A DNA stretch of 64,000 bases, from NCBI GenBank assembly GCA_943787725.1, contig CALSNM010000007.1, forward strand, positions 62,001 through 126,000, given 5' to 3'. Below the pieces are notes generated by a model. It was given only the letters and a program-made list of their open reading frames with translations. It was not told the DNA's origin and ran no database searches. Both the position numbers and the translations under genes were made by a program. Each line of letters begins with the position of its first letter. Positions within the stretch are counted from its first letter, which is position 1. This document shows, one piece after another, positions 10,301 to 23,535 of the stretch. The stretch is from an uncultured Flavobacteriales bacterium. Its GTDB lineage: Bacteria > Bacteroidota > Bacteroidia > Flavobacteriales_D > Parvicellaceae.

Positions 10301-13300
10301 CCTGAACCACCACTAGCAATTACACTAGCAGAACCATTACAATTCCCAAAGCAATCCACATTAATCGTAGTTGATGTAAGCGCTAATGGGGTAGGCTCAG
10401 TAATTATTGTTGTAGCTGTGGTGACACATCCATTTGCATCTGTTACCGTTACGGTGTAAGTTCCAGCTAAAAGATTACTTGCTGTTACTTGAGATCCAGC
10501 TCCATTATCCCATAAATATGTATATGGAGCTATACCTCCTGAAGGACTAACCTCTGCAAAACCATCACTATAACCATTACAACTAACGTTACCTGTTAAA
10601 TTAATTGCTGCTTCAAGGACAGTTGGCTGCGTCACAATTGCTGAAACCGTTGTTTGACAGCCATCTGCATCCGTTATTGTACATATATAATTACCCGAAC
10701 ACAACCCAAAGGCAGTCGCTCCTGTTTGATTACCTGTAGATGCTCCCCATTGATAACTAAAAGGTGTCATTCCAACTATTCCCGCTGCAGTAGCTGTTCC
10801 ATCACAGGCTCCAAAACAAGAGATTTCGGTTGAACTAGCAGATCCTGTTACTTGATCAGGCTCTCCGATGGAGTAATTCAATATATCGGTGCATCCCTGA
10901 CTATCAACTATTGATAATGTATAAGATCCTGCACATAACCCCCCGATGGAGTCTACAGTTCCTACAGTAATGTTGTTTACATCCAACCAGCTATAAGAAT
11001 AAGGTTGTGTTCCTCCAATTGTTGCAAGTGAGGCAATACCATCACATGATCCAAAACAAATAGTATTGTAGAAAGTTTGAATCGAAATCATTACGTCCGG
11101 TTCTGTAATTTCAATAGATATTGAAGCATTACATCCTATTGAATCGGTAATTGTAACAGCATAAAACCCTGCAGCTAAGTTAGAAGCTGTTGGAGTAGTT
11201 TGACTTCCCGCATTAACATCCCATAAAGCAGTAAAGAATCCATTACCTCCAATCATATCTACTGTTGCTGAGCCATCATTAAAACCATTACAGCTAATCA
11301 TAGATGTATCTACAATCATTGCAGACGGTCCATTTAAATCTTGAACTTCAATACATATAGTAACACTGCAACTATTTGCGTCTGTCACCAATACACAATA
11401 GGTACCCGCTAATAAATTGGATGCGCATGAGTTGGTGGATCCATCTGGCCATAAATAACTATAAGGAGAGGTTCCTCCACTTGCTATGATACAAGCATTT
11501 CCATCTGGCAGACCACAATTTGCATTCACCACTGTAGAGTCCAAAGTTAAGCTTGTTGGCTCTGATATAGTAACAGGTGCTGTTGCTGAACAACCATTCG
11601 CATCAATAATAGTAACATTATATGTTTGAGCACATAAATTAAATGCTGTAATAGTTGTTTGCATTAACGGATCATCCCATTGATATGTGTATGGAAATGT
11701 CCCTCCCACCGCAGCTGAAGAGGCCTCTCCATCGCAATTTCCAGAACATGAAGCATTAACATTAACAGACGTTGCAGCCATAATCAAAATTGGCTGATTA
11801 ATCGTCCCTATTCCACTGGATGACACACATCCATTCGCGTCTGTAATAGTTACATAATAGTCTCCTGCAGTGAGTCCTGTCGCCGTGATACTATCTTGCC
11901 CTTGAGAGATATTTGAAGCATTGAACCACTCATAGTGATAAGGAGCAGTTCCTGTTCCGCTAATTGAAGCAGTAGCTGTTCCATTTGCATCGCCAAAACA
12001 CAATGCATCTGTAGTAGAGGTAACAATTACATCACCTGGAGGAATATCTCCAACAGCTGCAGTTGCCACTTGTGTGCATCCATCAGCGTCTACAACCACT
12101 ACAGTATATGTATTAGGGATTAAATCGATAGCAGTTGCAGTTGCTTGTGTTAATGCATCATCCCAAGTATAAGTAAACGGAGTAATCCCATTGGTTGTTG
12201 TTACGGTTGCATCTCCTGTTGGCGTTCCACAGAAAGCGTCAGTGAAGGTTGTTGCTAATTGGATTTCCAAAGGCTCTCCGATTATTGCGTCAATACTAAA
12301 TGTACATCCCAATGCATCTGTTACAGTTACGGTATAGGTTCCGGGGAATAATGTAGAAGTAGTAGCAGCTGTTGTTTGCCCTGCTGCATCATTCCATGCG
12401 TATGTATAAGGTGCTGTTCCTCCTGAAGCAATCACCGTTGCATTTCCATCAGAGTATCCAAAACAAGTAACATCTGTTGAAACTGATATAACAGCATTGA
12501 GTGCTGTTGGTTCTACAATGGTGACACTAACTGTTGCTTGACAACCAACATCATCAATCATTTCACCTACATAGGTTCCTGCACATAAACTAAGTGCACT
12601 CGCAGTTGTTTGACCAATTGGATTGTTGTTATTGTCATACCAAGTATAGTTCAATGGAGGTGTTCCCCCAAATATTTGAATTTGAGCAAAACCATCACAT
12701 CCAGCATTGCAACTTACATCTGTTTGTGTTAAGATAGTTGCTGAAGGTGCTCCTAAATCAACTACACATATATTTATTAACTCACTACATCCATTCGCGT
12801 CTGTTACTGTAACATCATAACATCCAGCAAATAAATTAGAGGCGATTGCCGTTGTTTGACTTCCTGCGTTAGCATCCCACTGATAGGTAAATGGAGCAAC
12901 TCCCGTTACAATGGTAACTTCTGCAGCTCCATCATTTTGGTTACAGTTAGATCCTGCCATTGATCCCGCAAGAACCAGTGCGATAGGCTCTGTTACCGAC
13001 TGTGTCTCTGTTATTGTACATCCATTTGCATCCACTATAACAACGTCATAGGTTCCTGCACAAAGATTATCTACTGATGCTGTAGTTGTTAATGCAGGAT
13101 CATTCCATTGATAGGTAAATGGAGGCGTTCCTCCTGCTGGTGAGGAAGTAATTGTTCCATCACATGCAGCATTACAACTTACATCCACAAATGAGAACAC
13201 ATTTCCAAGTACCGGCGGTTTAGATAATGTAACATCAAATGTTTGAGAACATCCGTTAGCATCCGTTACAACTACATCGTACGTTATAGCGCAAAGGTTG

Positions 13301-16300
13301 GTAGCTATTGGTGTAGTTTGATTTCCTGTATTTGCATCCCAAGCATATGTGTAAGGTGCTGTTCCGCCAGTTGGAATAACCTCTGCAGAGCCATCACAAG
13401 CTCCTTCACAAGAAACATCAAATCCATTGTAGTCAGATATTACAGTAGCAGCTCCTGCAAGTACTGTTGGTTCGTTAATTGTTTGAATAGTACTGTTATG
13501 TACAATACCATTTGCATCCGTTACGACTACAAAATAATCGCCTGCACATAATCCTGTTGCAGTTGTGGTTGTTTGTCCAATAGGATTACCTGTTGCTACC
13601 GACATCCAATCGTATGTAAACCCTGGCATACCTCCACTTGCAATTACTGTAGCTTGTCCATCACATACCCCAAAGCAAGTAACATCTGCACCTGTTAGGG
13701 TTGTAAAAATTGCATTTGGCTCTATGATTGTAAGACATAATGTATCAGCACATCCGTTAACGTCTGTAGATACAACAGCATAATCATCCGCACACAATCC
13801 AATTACATTTGGTCCAGTTAAAGCTCCATTTAATAAAGTTGCAGCACAATCATTAAACCATGTGTAAGTTATTACTCCTGTTCCGCCTGTAGCTAGTACA
13901 TCAGCAGTTCCATCACATACACTTGCTCCAGAAGCATCTACTGTTGATACAATGGAAGTAGCTACCGGTACAGGTTCAGTTATCGTTGTTGAGAAAGATG
14001 ATGTACATCCATTTACATCCGTTACATCAACTGAATACGTTCCTGCGCATAAACCTGTAACATCTGGTGTTCCTTGTCCTGCTGCTGGCAATGGTGACCA
14101 TACACTTGAATAAGGTGCAACACCACCTGTAATCGTAATACTAATTTCTCCGTCACAATACCCATTACAAGTAGCATCTACTTGATTGGCAAGTACGGTT
14201 GTTGGTCCTGATAAATCAGAGACAGTAGCAAGTGCGGTTCCTACACAACCTACATTATCCATTACTGTTACCGTATAAGCTCCTGCTGGAACTGTATTTG
14301 TGTTAGCTACGGGGTTTCCTAACCCATCAACCCAATCTTCTGTAGTATAAAACCCAGAACCACCTGTTGAAGTTGCTACTGCAATCGCTCCATCTGATTG
14401 ACCACAGTTAGCATCAATAGCAGCTGTTGTTATAACAACAGGTGTTGGCTCTGCAATGGTTACACATTCAGTGATAACACACCCGTTATCATCGGATACT
14501 GTAACACAGTAAGTTCCAATAGCTAAACCTGTTACGGTAGGTGTATTACCTACACTTGCAGCGGTTGCCTGATCTACCCAATCATATATATAGTCTACTG
14601 CAGCTGTACCACCTGTTACAGTTGTTGTAACCGTTCCATCTGAAAACCCATTACAAGAAGCATCTGTTGCTGAACTTGTAATAGCAAGTGGAGTAGGTTC
14701 TATTATTGTTTCTGTGGCAGTTGTTACACACCCCACAGCATCTGTTATAGTTACATTTATTGCACCTGCACATAACCCTATATTAGTAGTTGAGTTGGTA
14801 GCTGCTCCTGAATCCCACAAGTAAGTATATGGTGCCGCACCTCCCGTCATAGAAACAGTTGCCTGGCCGTCACAGAAAGTATTACATGAAGCATTATTGT
14901 CTATTACTATTGCAGCTGTTCCTCCAGTAATATCGTTTACAACAACTGTTGCTGTTTCAACACAACCGTTAGCATCAGTTACTGTAACATTGTAAGTTCC
15001 TGAAGTTATTGCACTAGCACATAATGTTGTTTGTGCCGATGGATCATCCCATAAATAAGTATAACCAGCTGTACCTCCGGATGGAGTAACACATGCTTCA
15101 CCATCTGCTTGAGAACAGTTCGCATCTGTTTGACTAGTTACTAAGACTAAAGGTGCTGGCTCATTAACCGTGTAAGTATCTGTTGCAGTACATCCATTAT
15201 CATCTGTAACGGTAACTTCATAAGTTCCGGCACAAACCGATGTTTGGTTTTGTAATGCTGGTGTTGGTCCATCATCCCAAAGGTAAGTAAGTGTTCCTGT
15301 TCCTCCAGTTGCAGTTGCTTCTAATGTTCCATCGCATATAGCATTACAATTTAAGTCTGTTCCGGTAACTGATGTTACAGCTACCGCTGTTGGTTCTGTA
15401 ATAGAAATAGTTTGGGATGTTGATACTCCGTTGGCATCAACTACTGTTAATGTATATGATCCTGCACATAAACCTGTAAGATCTTCTGCAGTTGCTCCAC
15501 TACTCCAAGAGTATATATATGGGGGAACACCTCCAGTTACTGTTGCATCAGTTTCACCGATACAAACACCATTACATTGGATATCTACTGTTGTTATTGT
15601 AAGGATAATTGCTCCTGGTTCGACAACCGTTACACAAGCAGTAGTAACACATCCTGTTACAGCATCTGTTACCATTACACAGTAAGTTCCTGCACAAAGT
15701 CCCGTTGCATTTTGCGTTGTTTGTGCTGATGGATCATCCCATAAATATGTATATGTTCCTGATCCACCTACTGGGGCTACTGTTACTTCGGCGTCACATA
15801 AACCAAACCCTGATGCATCTATTACTACAGAGGCAGTAGCTGTTGGACCCGCTAAATCGTTAATCGTTACACTTGCTATTTGAGAACATCCTTGAGCGTC
15901 TGTTACCGTTACGTTATAAGTACCTGCAACAATGTTTGAAGCACATGCTGTTGTTTGAGCACCCACGTCGTTCCATGCATACGTATAAGCTCCTGTTCCA
16001 CCTACTGCAACAACACAAACTTCTCCGTCCGCTTGTCCACAGTTAGCATCTGTACCAGATGTTGTAAGGATAATCGCAGTTGGTTCTGTAACTGTTACGA
16101 TGTCTGTTGCAGTGCAACCGTTTGCATCTGTAACTATTACATTAAATGTTCCATCACATAATCCAGCTACATCTTCTGAGGTAGTAGTCGCTGGATCATC
16201 CCATAAATAAGTTAAAGCACCGGTTCCCCCCGTTGTTGTTAAATCAGCCGAACCATCACATACTCCATTACACAATGGATCTGCACCTACTATTGCTGCA

Positions 16301-19300
16301 GTTAATAAATCTGGATCTGTAAGCGTTACATCAGCAGTTGTCGAACAACCATTCGCATCCGTTACCGTAACTGTTTCTGTTCCGGCACACATTGCAGTTT
16401 CATTAGCAGTATTTCCACCACTTGTCCATGCGTATGTATATGCAGTGGTTCCACCAGCTACTGTTACATCCGCTGTTCCATCACATACAGCATTACATAA
16501 TGGGTCTGTACTAGAAGTTATTGCTGCTGTTAAAACAGCTGGTTCAGTAATGGTAACAGTTGCAGAAGCAACGCATCCTAGAGCATCTGTTACATCTACT
16601 GAATTTACACCTACACATAAAGCAGTAGCTACATCTGTTGTTTCTCCATTACTCCATAAATAGGTAAATGCTGGATTTCCTCCTGCCATTGTTACAGTAG
16701 CTCCACCATCACATACTCCGAAGCAAGATACTTGGTTATCAATAATTGTTGTTGCGGTTCCTCCTCCTAAATCATTTATTGCCGCAGCTATTGTTTCTGT
16801 ACAGTTGTTTGCGTCAGTAACAATTACTGTATAAGTACCTGCTGGTAAAGTTCCTACAAATGCTGAAGTAGAAGCACCTGGATCATCCCATAGGTACGAA
16901 TATCCAGGAGTCCCTCCCGCCGCTACAACAGAAACGTCTCCATTTGAAGCTCCACAAGCTGCATCATTTGAAGCTGGAGTTAATGCTATTGCTATCGGTT
17001 CGTCAATTACTACCGATCCAGTTGCTGTACACCCTTGTGCATCTGTAACTGTTACGCCTGCTGTTCCTGCACATAAAGTATTTGTTGTAGTAGCTGTTGT
17101 TCCTAATCCACCTGCAGCATCCCACTGATAAGTATATGCAGATGTTCCACCTGCAGCAACAACAGTTGCATCACCATCACAAACACCATTACATGATGCA
17201 TCGTTTCCAGTAACAAAGACTGTTAATAAGAGAGGTTCTGTTACTGTATAAGAATCGGTTGCGGTACATCCTTCTGCATCTGTTACAGTTATGTTGTAAG
17301 TTCCCGCACACAGTCCAGATGCTGTTGCATTGATTCCTGCTCCACCATCCCATGCATAAGTATAAGGGGCTGTTCCACCTGCGGTAGCTGATGATGTTGT
17401 TCCATCACATACAGCATTACAAGAAGCATTGGTTCCTGATGCAGCTACAGTTACAACTATTGGCTCTGTAACTGTTGCATCAGCTATTGCCGTACATCCA
17501 TTCGCATCTGTTACAGTTACTGTGTAAGTTCCGGGACATACAGTTCCTAGTTGATCTTGTCCCGCTCCTAACACACTCCATGAGTAAGTATAAGGTGCTG
17601 TTCCGCCAGCCCCAACTGAAGTTACATCTCCATCGCATAGACCATTACATGATGCATTTACCGATGCTGCTGTTACAGTTAGCTGATTAGGTATACTAAT
17701 CGTTTCAGTGGAAGTTGCGGTACATCCGTTTGCATCCGTTGCAGTCACTGTATAAGTGCCTGCACAAACATTTGTTTGGGTTTGGCTTCCTGAAGATGGT
17801 CCTCCATCCCAAGAATAGGTGTATCCGGGCGCTCCTCCCGAAGCATTATCTCCAGTGAGGGTACCATTGCATACTCCAAAACAAAGAGCATCAGTAGATG
17901 CTGAAGTCATAATAACTTCCGCTGGAACTGCAACTACAGCAACATCAGTCGCTACACATCCATTACCATCTGTAAAAGTAACTGTATATGCTCCTGCTCC
18001 AACTGCATGAGGCCCAGCTGTATTTTGACCAAAACTCCAAGAATATGAACCAGGATCAGCAGAGGATGCTGCTACTGATCCATTATCACCAAAACATAAA
18101 GCATCTGCAGGTACTGCTGTTACCGCCGGAATTGGATTGATTGTAATAGGCAAAGTTATAGCTCCAACACAACCATTATCAGTAACCGAATAAGTCACGT
18201 TATAGACACCAGCAGTGGGAAAAGTAATATTAGAAGGGTTTTGATCAGCACTTGTTGCAGGAGTTGCCCCAGGAAAAGTCCAGCTGTAAGAATCACCACT
18301 GTTGTTTGGCGTATTATTAAAGTTAACATTATTCGTGGTCAAACAAAAATCTCCTCCAACAGTAAAGTTAGCGTCTGGAAGTGGATTAACCGTAACCGTA
18401 GCTGCAGCATTAGCATCTGGACATCCAACAGTACTTCCAATAACTGTATAGCTTGTTGTAGCTGTAGGAGAAGCTGTAACCGCAGCTCCGGTTGTTGGGC
18501 TAAGACCAGTACTTGGGCTCCAAGTATAAGTAGCAGCACCAGAGGCAGTTAAATTTATACTTTCCCCCAGGCATATTGTTCCGCTATTAACTGTAACTAT
18601 CGGTGCGGGATCTACTTGAACAGTGATAGTTGCCGTGCCAATACATCCATTTCCATCATCAACTGTTACTGTATAAGTTGTTGTAGATGTTGGAGCAGCA
18701 ATAGGTGTAGCGGAAGTTCCAGAACTGAGACCTGTTGTAGGAGACCATGAATAGGTACCTCCTCCAGTTGCAGTTAAATTTGCACTTCCACCATCACAAA
18801 TAACTATTGTTTGTCCAGTACCTGGCCCCACAGTCCCAGATAAAACACTAGTTCCAGTAATAGTTGGAGCGGTTCCTGCTAAAACAGTAACAACAACATC
18901 ATCTTCAGATACCCCTCCTCCGCATAAGGGGTTTCCAATATTTGAAGAAACCGTATAAGTTGTAGTAGATCCCGGAGAAACAGTTATTGATGAAGTAGTT
19001 GCTCCACCCGGCGACCAAGTATATGTGCCATCACCACCGGTAGCTGTTAGTGTAGTGCTTACGCCAGGACAAATAGAAACATCTGATCCCGCATTAGCTC
19101 CTACCAAAACTCCATTATTTGTTATAATTTGGTAATCACAAACATCTCCAGCCCAACCATCAATAACCAAGTAATATGTATTTCCTGGGGTTAAGCCAGT
19201 TGCATTAAAAGGGGTGGTCCCGGGTGCCATAGGACTGACGCATCCATAACTAGTTATCGCACCAGAACAACCTCCATCAAAAATCATCATCTGTATACCA

Positions 19301-20370
19301 TCATTCCACGTACAATTAGAAACAGCTACATCAAAAGAGACGGATGAAGCATCCGCCACAAAAGTCAAATAAGAGCTATTCTCAATTGACCCACAAAAAG
19401 CTGAATTTATTTGAGTTGAATAAGAAGCTGAATAAGCTGCACTGGTATTACCGCAATAACTCGTTAAATCACAAATTGGAACAGCATTAGCGCATAAATC
19501 CGCAGCTACAGGATTACCTCCACAGCCAGGAGGTGGCACCTCTTGGTTAATGATCAAATCAAACGGAGTACAATCCGGCGATGGAAATGTTGAAATAACA
19601 ATGTAATAAGTTTGGCCACCAGTTAAATTTAGATTCTGAATATTGGGAAGACCAGCGGATTGGGTGTCTGAACCAATACAGTTTGTACCTCCTGAATCAG
19701 GACAACCGTCTAAGACAAATATCCCGGTCCAAGTTGTAGTGCCATTTGTTATAAATTCAAATGGACCCGTTGCAGATGGGGTGAATGACAAAACATAATC
19801 CTCTCCATTCATATAGGAAGAACCACAAGCGCTAGTTGAACTGTAACAATCTCCTGCACCACAAGTAGTTAACCCAGTAACCTGATAAGGCATTGTATTT
19901 ACGACAAGAGCATTTGCACAGTTTCCTCCAACTATACCATCTCCACAGCCGCCACCGCCACCGCCACCGCCGCCACCAGAAACGTATGAAAGTGTGCTAG
20001 TGTTACAACCAGTGGCAGTACCGCAGCTTGCACAATCAGTGTTGTAGTGAACATAGTAGGTCCCAGAGGATGCAGCAGTCCATTGAACTGGCGAGGTTCC
20101 AAAACCAACAACTGGACCGGTCGGACTACCACTTGTAATGGTAATGCAACCACCAGCACTCAAAGAAGATTCGTAAGTCGTTCCTGCAACTGCGCTGGAA
20201 ATTGTGTTGTACTCTGTCTGATATTGGCAAGTACTAACATTTACAGTACCATTAGTTGGTGCGACGGCACTACCGTATGATGAGGTATTGTTGCACTGTG
20301 CCATTATATTAGGACTTAATATCCAGGTAAAGAATAACATTAAAAGGGCAACAAAAATTCTTAATAACAT
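7395..20370 (-). CDS. Giant SprB-like repeat adhesin with gliding-motility C-terminal sorting domain (one frameshift)
   Basis: About 4,324 residues once one extra base at about 9062 is removed. The open frames are 20370-9040 (3,776 residues) and 9065-7395, and the join restores the repeat consensus TGLCAG. Order: signal peptide (MLLRIFVALLMLFFTWILSP, cleaved near MAQC), a Cys-rich N-terminal domain, a ten-glycine run, a PPC-like beta domain, four Ig/PKD-like beta modules (TTTYTVTVDDGNGC type), then about 40 SprB repeats. After these come two PKD-type domains (YTTPGTYDVC, AWDFGDGTS). The protein ends in a type B T9SS domain (FTPNNDGKNDVFIP, FNRWGEQIFES, W-G-K-G-Y, ending VTVVR). SprB-type proteins are exported by the type IX system and carried along the cell surface in gliding. 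It is probably cotranscribed with the small gene 8 bases upstream. A cargo role in gliding or adhesion is inferred. Confidence 0.93.
8690..18120 (-). repeat. Array of about 40 SprB-type protein repeats, roughly 80 residues each
   Basis: The coding period is about 240 bp. A typical unit reads ASCNGVCDGDATVVAAGGT, then a short Y-T-Y-x-W-D strand, then LCAGTYTVTVTDANGC and a T-E-P linker. I counted 39 units before the frameshift and one or two after it. Some units replace C-N-x-x-C-D-G with C-G-Q-x-D-G and N-D-L linkers. Two units (near 15820 and 13930) begin D-A-S-G and lack the first cysteine. Confidence 0.92.
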
Positions 20371-20378
20371 ATTGCTTA

Positions 20379-20894
20379 TTATTTTATTACAATTCTATAT
20401 TTGGTCGGATTATTGTCAATATGATTTTTTTTCTCATTGGGCATTTGATCATATTCTGATTTGTAAATTTCATGACGCAGATCAATTACTGATTCAGGAA
20501 CTTTTACATTTTCATCTAAAGCATAAACAGCATTCCAAGCAACAAAGTCACCTCCTGCTCTCGTAGTTATAAATTTTAAATCATCCTCAGTAATATAACC
20601 TTCTCCAATAATAACAGTATTAAACCCTCCAACACCATTTGATGTTTCGCAAGATTTAATTTTTATCCTAAAGTTGCTTGAAACGTATTTATCAAATTGC
20701 TGAGCTTGACCTCTAGAACCCAACCTTAAATTTTTGAACGAATAGATTACAGAAACATCCTCAAAAGCAGGTTTTTTTGATTTGCGATTTTCATTTATTC
20801 TAGCTTCCACAGATTTTGGAACAATTTTCGTTTGAGAGAAAAATTCGCTTGTCAAAGCAAACAAAAAAATCGCAATTGAAATGATTTTTAACAT
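20379..20894 (-). CDS. Secreted protein of unknown function encoded directly upstream of the adhesin
   Basis: A 171-residue protein with an N-terminal signal peptide (MLKIISIAIFLFALTSEFFS, cleaved near SQT). I do not recognise a family. The mature part is basic and lysine-rich at first (ARINENRKSKKPAFEDV). It has one cysteine (KSCETSNGVGGFN) and ends IVIK without a T9SS sorting domain. Its stop lies 8 bases before the adhesin start, so the two are almost certainly in one operon. The last part (DLRHEIYKSEYDQMPNEKK) recalls helper proteins with a conserved acidic helix, but this is only an impression. A role in adhesin export or anchoring is inferred from position alone. Confidence 0.75.
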   Translation of the reverse strand: MLKIISIAIFLFALTSEFFSQTKIVPKSVEARINENRKSKKPAFEDVSVIYSFKNLRLGSRGQAQQFDKYVSSNFRIKIKSCETSNGVGGFNTVIIGEGYITEDDLKFITTRAGGDFVAWNAVYALDENVKVPESVIDLRHEIYKSEYDQMPNEKKNHIDNNPTKYRIVIK

Positions 20895-21246
20895 AATAAA
20901 ACTTCTAATTATTGCTTAATATACTGACTAATTCTGATGCCTAAAGCCATATTTTATAAATATAGAAATATAACGCTTAAAAACTAGATGGTTGCCTCAA
21001 TAAATTAAGCTACATTATCATTTAAACTCAGCCTTACTTAACTAGCTAAAAGATTAATCCTTAATAAGTCTGTTCTTGTCCCCAATAAGAGCACCTTTAT
21101 CCCTAAAAAATGGTGCGGAACGCGACTATTCTCCTGCAATAATTTCATTTTAAATTTCACAATATTGATTGATTTTGTTATGTTTTAAACATATTTTAAG
21201 TAATTATTCTAATACACATATCAAAGCATTTTACTTTCTTTGTGCA
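20895..21246. other. Intergenic region between the divergent adhesin operon and aroB
   Basis: About 350 bases with no convincing gene. It should hold two divergent promoters. On the aroB side the stretch TTTACTTTCTTTGTGC (about 21231-21246) resembles a Bacteroidota -7 region just before the chosen aroB start. No hairpin with a U-tract and no known riboswitch was seen. Confidence 0.5.
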
Positions 21247-22305
21247 ATGTCAAAAAAAGTAGACAATCAGAGTTTCAATATTCCAATTATTACAACCCAA
21301 TTAGATCTTGAAACAGAACTTTACCGCTACCCAGCAGAAAATACTTTTATTCTGACTGACGAAAATACTGCAGCTTTACTGCCAGATTTAATTAAGACCA
21401 TTTCAAAACTTCAAAATGCTGTTACAATTGAAATACCAAGTGGTGAAGCAAACAAAACCATCAATACCTGTTTAAATATTTGGCAAAAATTAAGCAATAA
21501 CCAAGTAAATAAAAAAGCACTTATAATTAATTTAGGAGGAGGAGTTATTACTGACCTAGGAGGATTTGTGGCCTCTACATACAAAAGAGGTATTGACTTT
21601 TTAAATATTCCAACAACATTGCTTGCAATGACGGACGCTGCAATTGGAGGAAAGACAGGAGTGGATTTAGATAATTTCAAGAATCAAGTTGGGATGATCA
21701 GCTCTCCAATTGGAATTTATTATGACTCGAATTTTCTTTCGACTCTGCCAAAAAATGAATTAATTTCTGGCTTTGCAGAAGTCTTAAAACATGGTTTAGT
21801 AAAAAGCAAATCTTATTGGGAAAAATGTACTAATATTAGTTTTGATGATCTGAATTGGGAGGATGTAATTTTAGGCTCTGTAGAAATCAAATGCGCCGTT
21901 GTCAAGAGAGACCCATATGAGAAAGGAGAAAGAAAACTCCTCAATTTTGGACATACCATTGGGCATGCAATTGAAACCTTTATGATGAACCAATCAACCC
22001 CTATAATGCATGGAGAAGCAGTTGCAATTGGAATTATTTGTGAAAGTTATATTAGCACAAAAATCGCTAAATTATCAAAAGCAGAATTAGAAGAAATTAC
22101 GACCAATATTTCGAAGCTATTTCCAAAAATAGAATTGAAAAAGTCTACTTTTTTAACCTTGATAGAATTGATGAGAAACGATAAGAAAAACATTTCAAAT
22201 GAGATCAATTTTTCATTGCTAGACAGTATCGGAAAAGGCATCTATGATCAAAATTGTTCTGAAGAAATGATTATAGAAGCTTTATCTTACTATACAGAAC
22301 GTTAA
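21247..22305 (+). CDS. aroB: 3-dehydroquinate synthase
   Basis: The second step of the shikimate pathway: DAHP to 3-dehydroquinate, with NAD and a metal. The frame opens at 21169, but the ATG at 21247 (MSKKVDNQSFNIPII) is preferred because the preceding bases look like a promoter and the upstream residues are not conserved in the family. This gives 352 residues. Motifs visible: nucleotide-binding GGGVITDLGGFVAS, then PTTLLAMTDAAIGGKTGVD, and the metal ligands in FGHTIGHAIE and HGEAVAIGI. aroA follows 3 bases after the stop, so the pair forms an operon. Confidence 0.95.
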   Translation: MSKKVDNQSFNIPIITTQLDLETELYRYPAENTFILTDENTAALLPDLIKTISKLQNAVTIEIPSGEANKTINTCLNIWQKLSNNQVNKKALIINLGGGVITDLGGFVASTYKRGIDFLNIPTTLLAMTDAAIGGKTGVDLDNFKNQVGMISSPIGIYYDSNFLSTLPKNELISGFAEVLKHGLVKSKSYWEKCTNISFDDLNWEDVILGSVEIKCAVVKRDPYEKGERKLLNFGHTIGHAIETFMMNQSTPIMHGEAVAIGIICESYISTKIAKLSKAELEEITTNISKLFPKIELKKSTFLTLIELMRNDKKNISNEINFSLLDSIGKGIYDQNCSEEMIIEALSYYTER

Positions 22306-22308
22306 TTT

Positions 22309-23535
22309 GTGAAAATTTCAAAACCAAATAGCGGTAAAATAACAGGCATTATTAAACTCGTTTCTTCGAAAAGTGAAAGTAATCGTGCGTTAATAATTCA
22401 AGCACTTTGCGATGAAACAATCACCATCAACAACCTTTCAACTTCTGATGATACCAATACGCTAAAATTATTGCTAGATAGTTACAACAAAAAAAATGTT
22501 CTTGATGCGCATCATGCGGGGACAACATATAGGTTTTTGGTTGCTTTTTTAAGTTGTCAAATTGGTGAATGGACCTTAACAGGATCGGAACGAATGAAAG
22601 AAAGACCTATTAAAGTCCTGGTTGAAACCCTTAGGAAAAATGGGGCAAACATAAATTACCTAGAGAAAGAGGGCTACCCTCCTCTGCTTATAAAAGGAGC
22701 CAATCTTGACCTATCAAATATACAAATTGATGGTAGCATAAGTAGCCAGTATATTTCAGCTCTTTTACTTTTAGGACCATCAATGGCAAAAGCTACTAAG
22801 TTCTCTTTTATTGATAGGATTATTTCCAAGCCATATATAAACATGACGCTTGCGATAATGGATCATTTTGGAGCAAAAACAAAGTGGGAAAACGGCTCTA
22901 TTCTTATTGAAAAAACCCCGTATAAAGCGAATCGTTTAAGTATTGAATCAGATTGGAGTGCGGCATCATATTGGTATCAAATAGTAAGTTTAAACAGAGA
23001 TTCATCCATAGACCTTGAGGGACTTAAAAAGCAAAGTTTTCAAGGCGACTCAGAGGTGGCTAATATCTTCGAACAACTTGCTGTAGAAACAACATATAAA
23101 GAGAATTCAATTAGTATTTCTAAGAATAACTCTGCTACTTTAAAAAAAATTGAATTAAACCTCAACAATACCCCCGACTTGGCGCAAACAATTATTTGTA
23201 CATGTGCTGGACTTGGAATAGAAGCGACAATATCTGGCTTGGAAACTCTGGTAATTAAAGAAACGAACCGATTAGAAGCATTGAAGAAAGAATTGCAAAA
23301 ATTTAATATTGATCTACAAATAATCGAAAATCATACACTTTATTTAAAAGGGAAGCAGAAAATTACAAACCCTATTTCATGCATTCACACCTACAATGAC
23401 CACAGAATGGCAATGGCTTTCGCTCCTCTCTGTCTAGCAGTAGGTCCTTTTAGTATAAACCATCCTGAAGTCGTCTCTAAATCCTATCCAAATTACTGGA
23501 AAGATTTAGAAAGTGTTGGATTCAAAATTAGCTAG
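22309..23535 (+). CDS. aroA: 3-phosphoshikimate 1-carboxyvinyltransferase (EPSP synthase)
   Basis: A 408-residue enzyme of the shikimate pathway that joins PEP and shikimate-3-phosphate. It starts with GTG at 22309, directly after aroB, and no ATG fits better. Motifs: SKSESNRALIIQAL near residue 20, AGTTYRFLVAF near 75, ERMKERPIKVLVETL near 100, and the C-terminal YNDHRMAMAFAPL near 365. The length is slightly short, as is usual in Flavobacteriia. Its stop overlaps the stop of the convergent peptidase gene by 4 bases. Confidence 0.95.
   Translation: MKISKPNSGKITGIIKLVSSKSESNRALIIQALCDETITINNLSTSDDTNTLKLLLDSYNKKNVLDAHHAGTTYRFLVAFLSCQIGEWTLTGSERMKERPIKVLVETLRKNGANINYLEKEGYPPLLIKGANLDLSNIQIDGSISSQYISALLLLGPSMAKATKFSFIDRIISKPYINMTLAIMDHFGAKTKWENGSILIEKTPYKANRLSIESDWSAASYWYQIVSLNRDSSIDLEGLKKQSFQGDSEVANIFEQLAVETTYKENSISISKNNSATLKKIELNLNNTPDLAQTIICTCAGLGIEATISGLETLVIKETNRLEALKKELQKFNIDLQIIENHTLYLKGKQKITNPISCIHTYNDHRMAMAFAPLCLAVGPFSINHPEVVSKSYPNYWKDLESVGFKIS

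Noticed and set aside
8690-18120. Possible CRISPR or other direct-repeat array
   Set aside because: Repeats are about 240 bp, diverged and in frame with protein domains; there are no short identical repeats with spacers.
10036-18552. Many plus-strand ORFs opposite the adhesin
   Set aside because: They are reverse-frame shadows of the repetitive adhesin code, with repeated low-complexity peptides.
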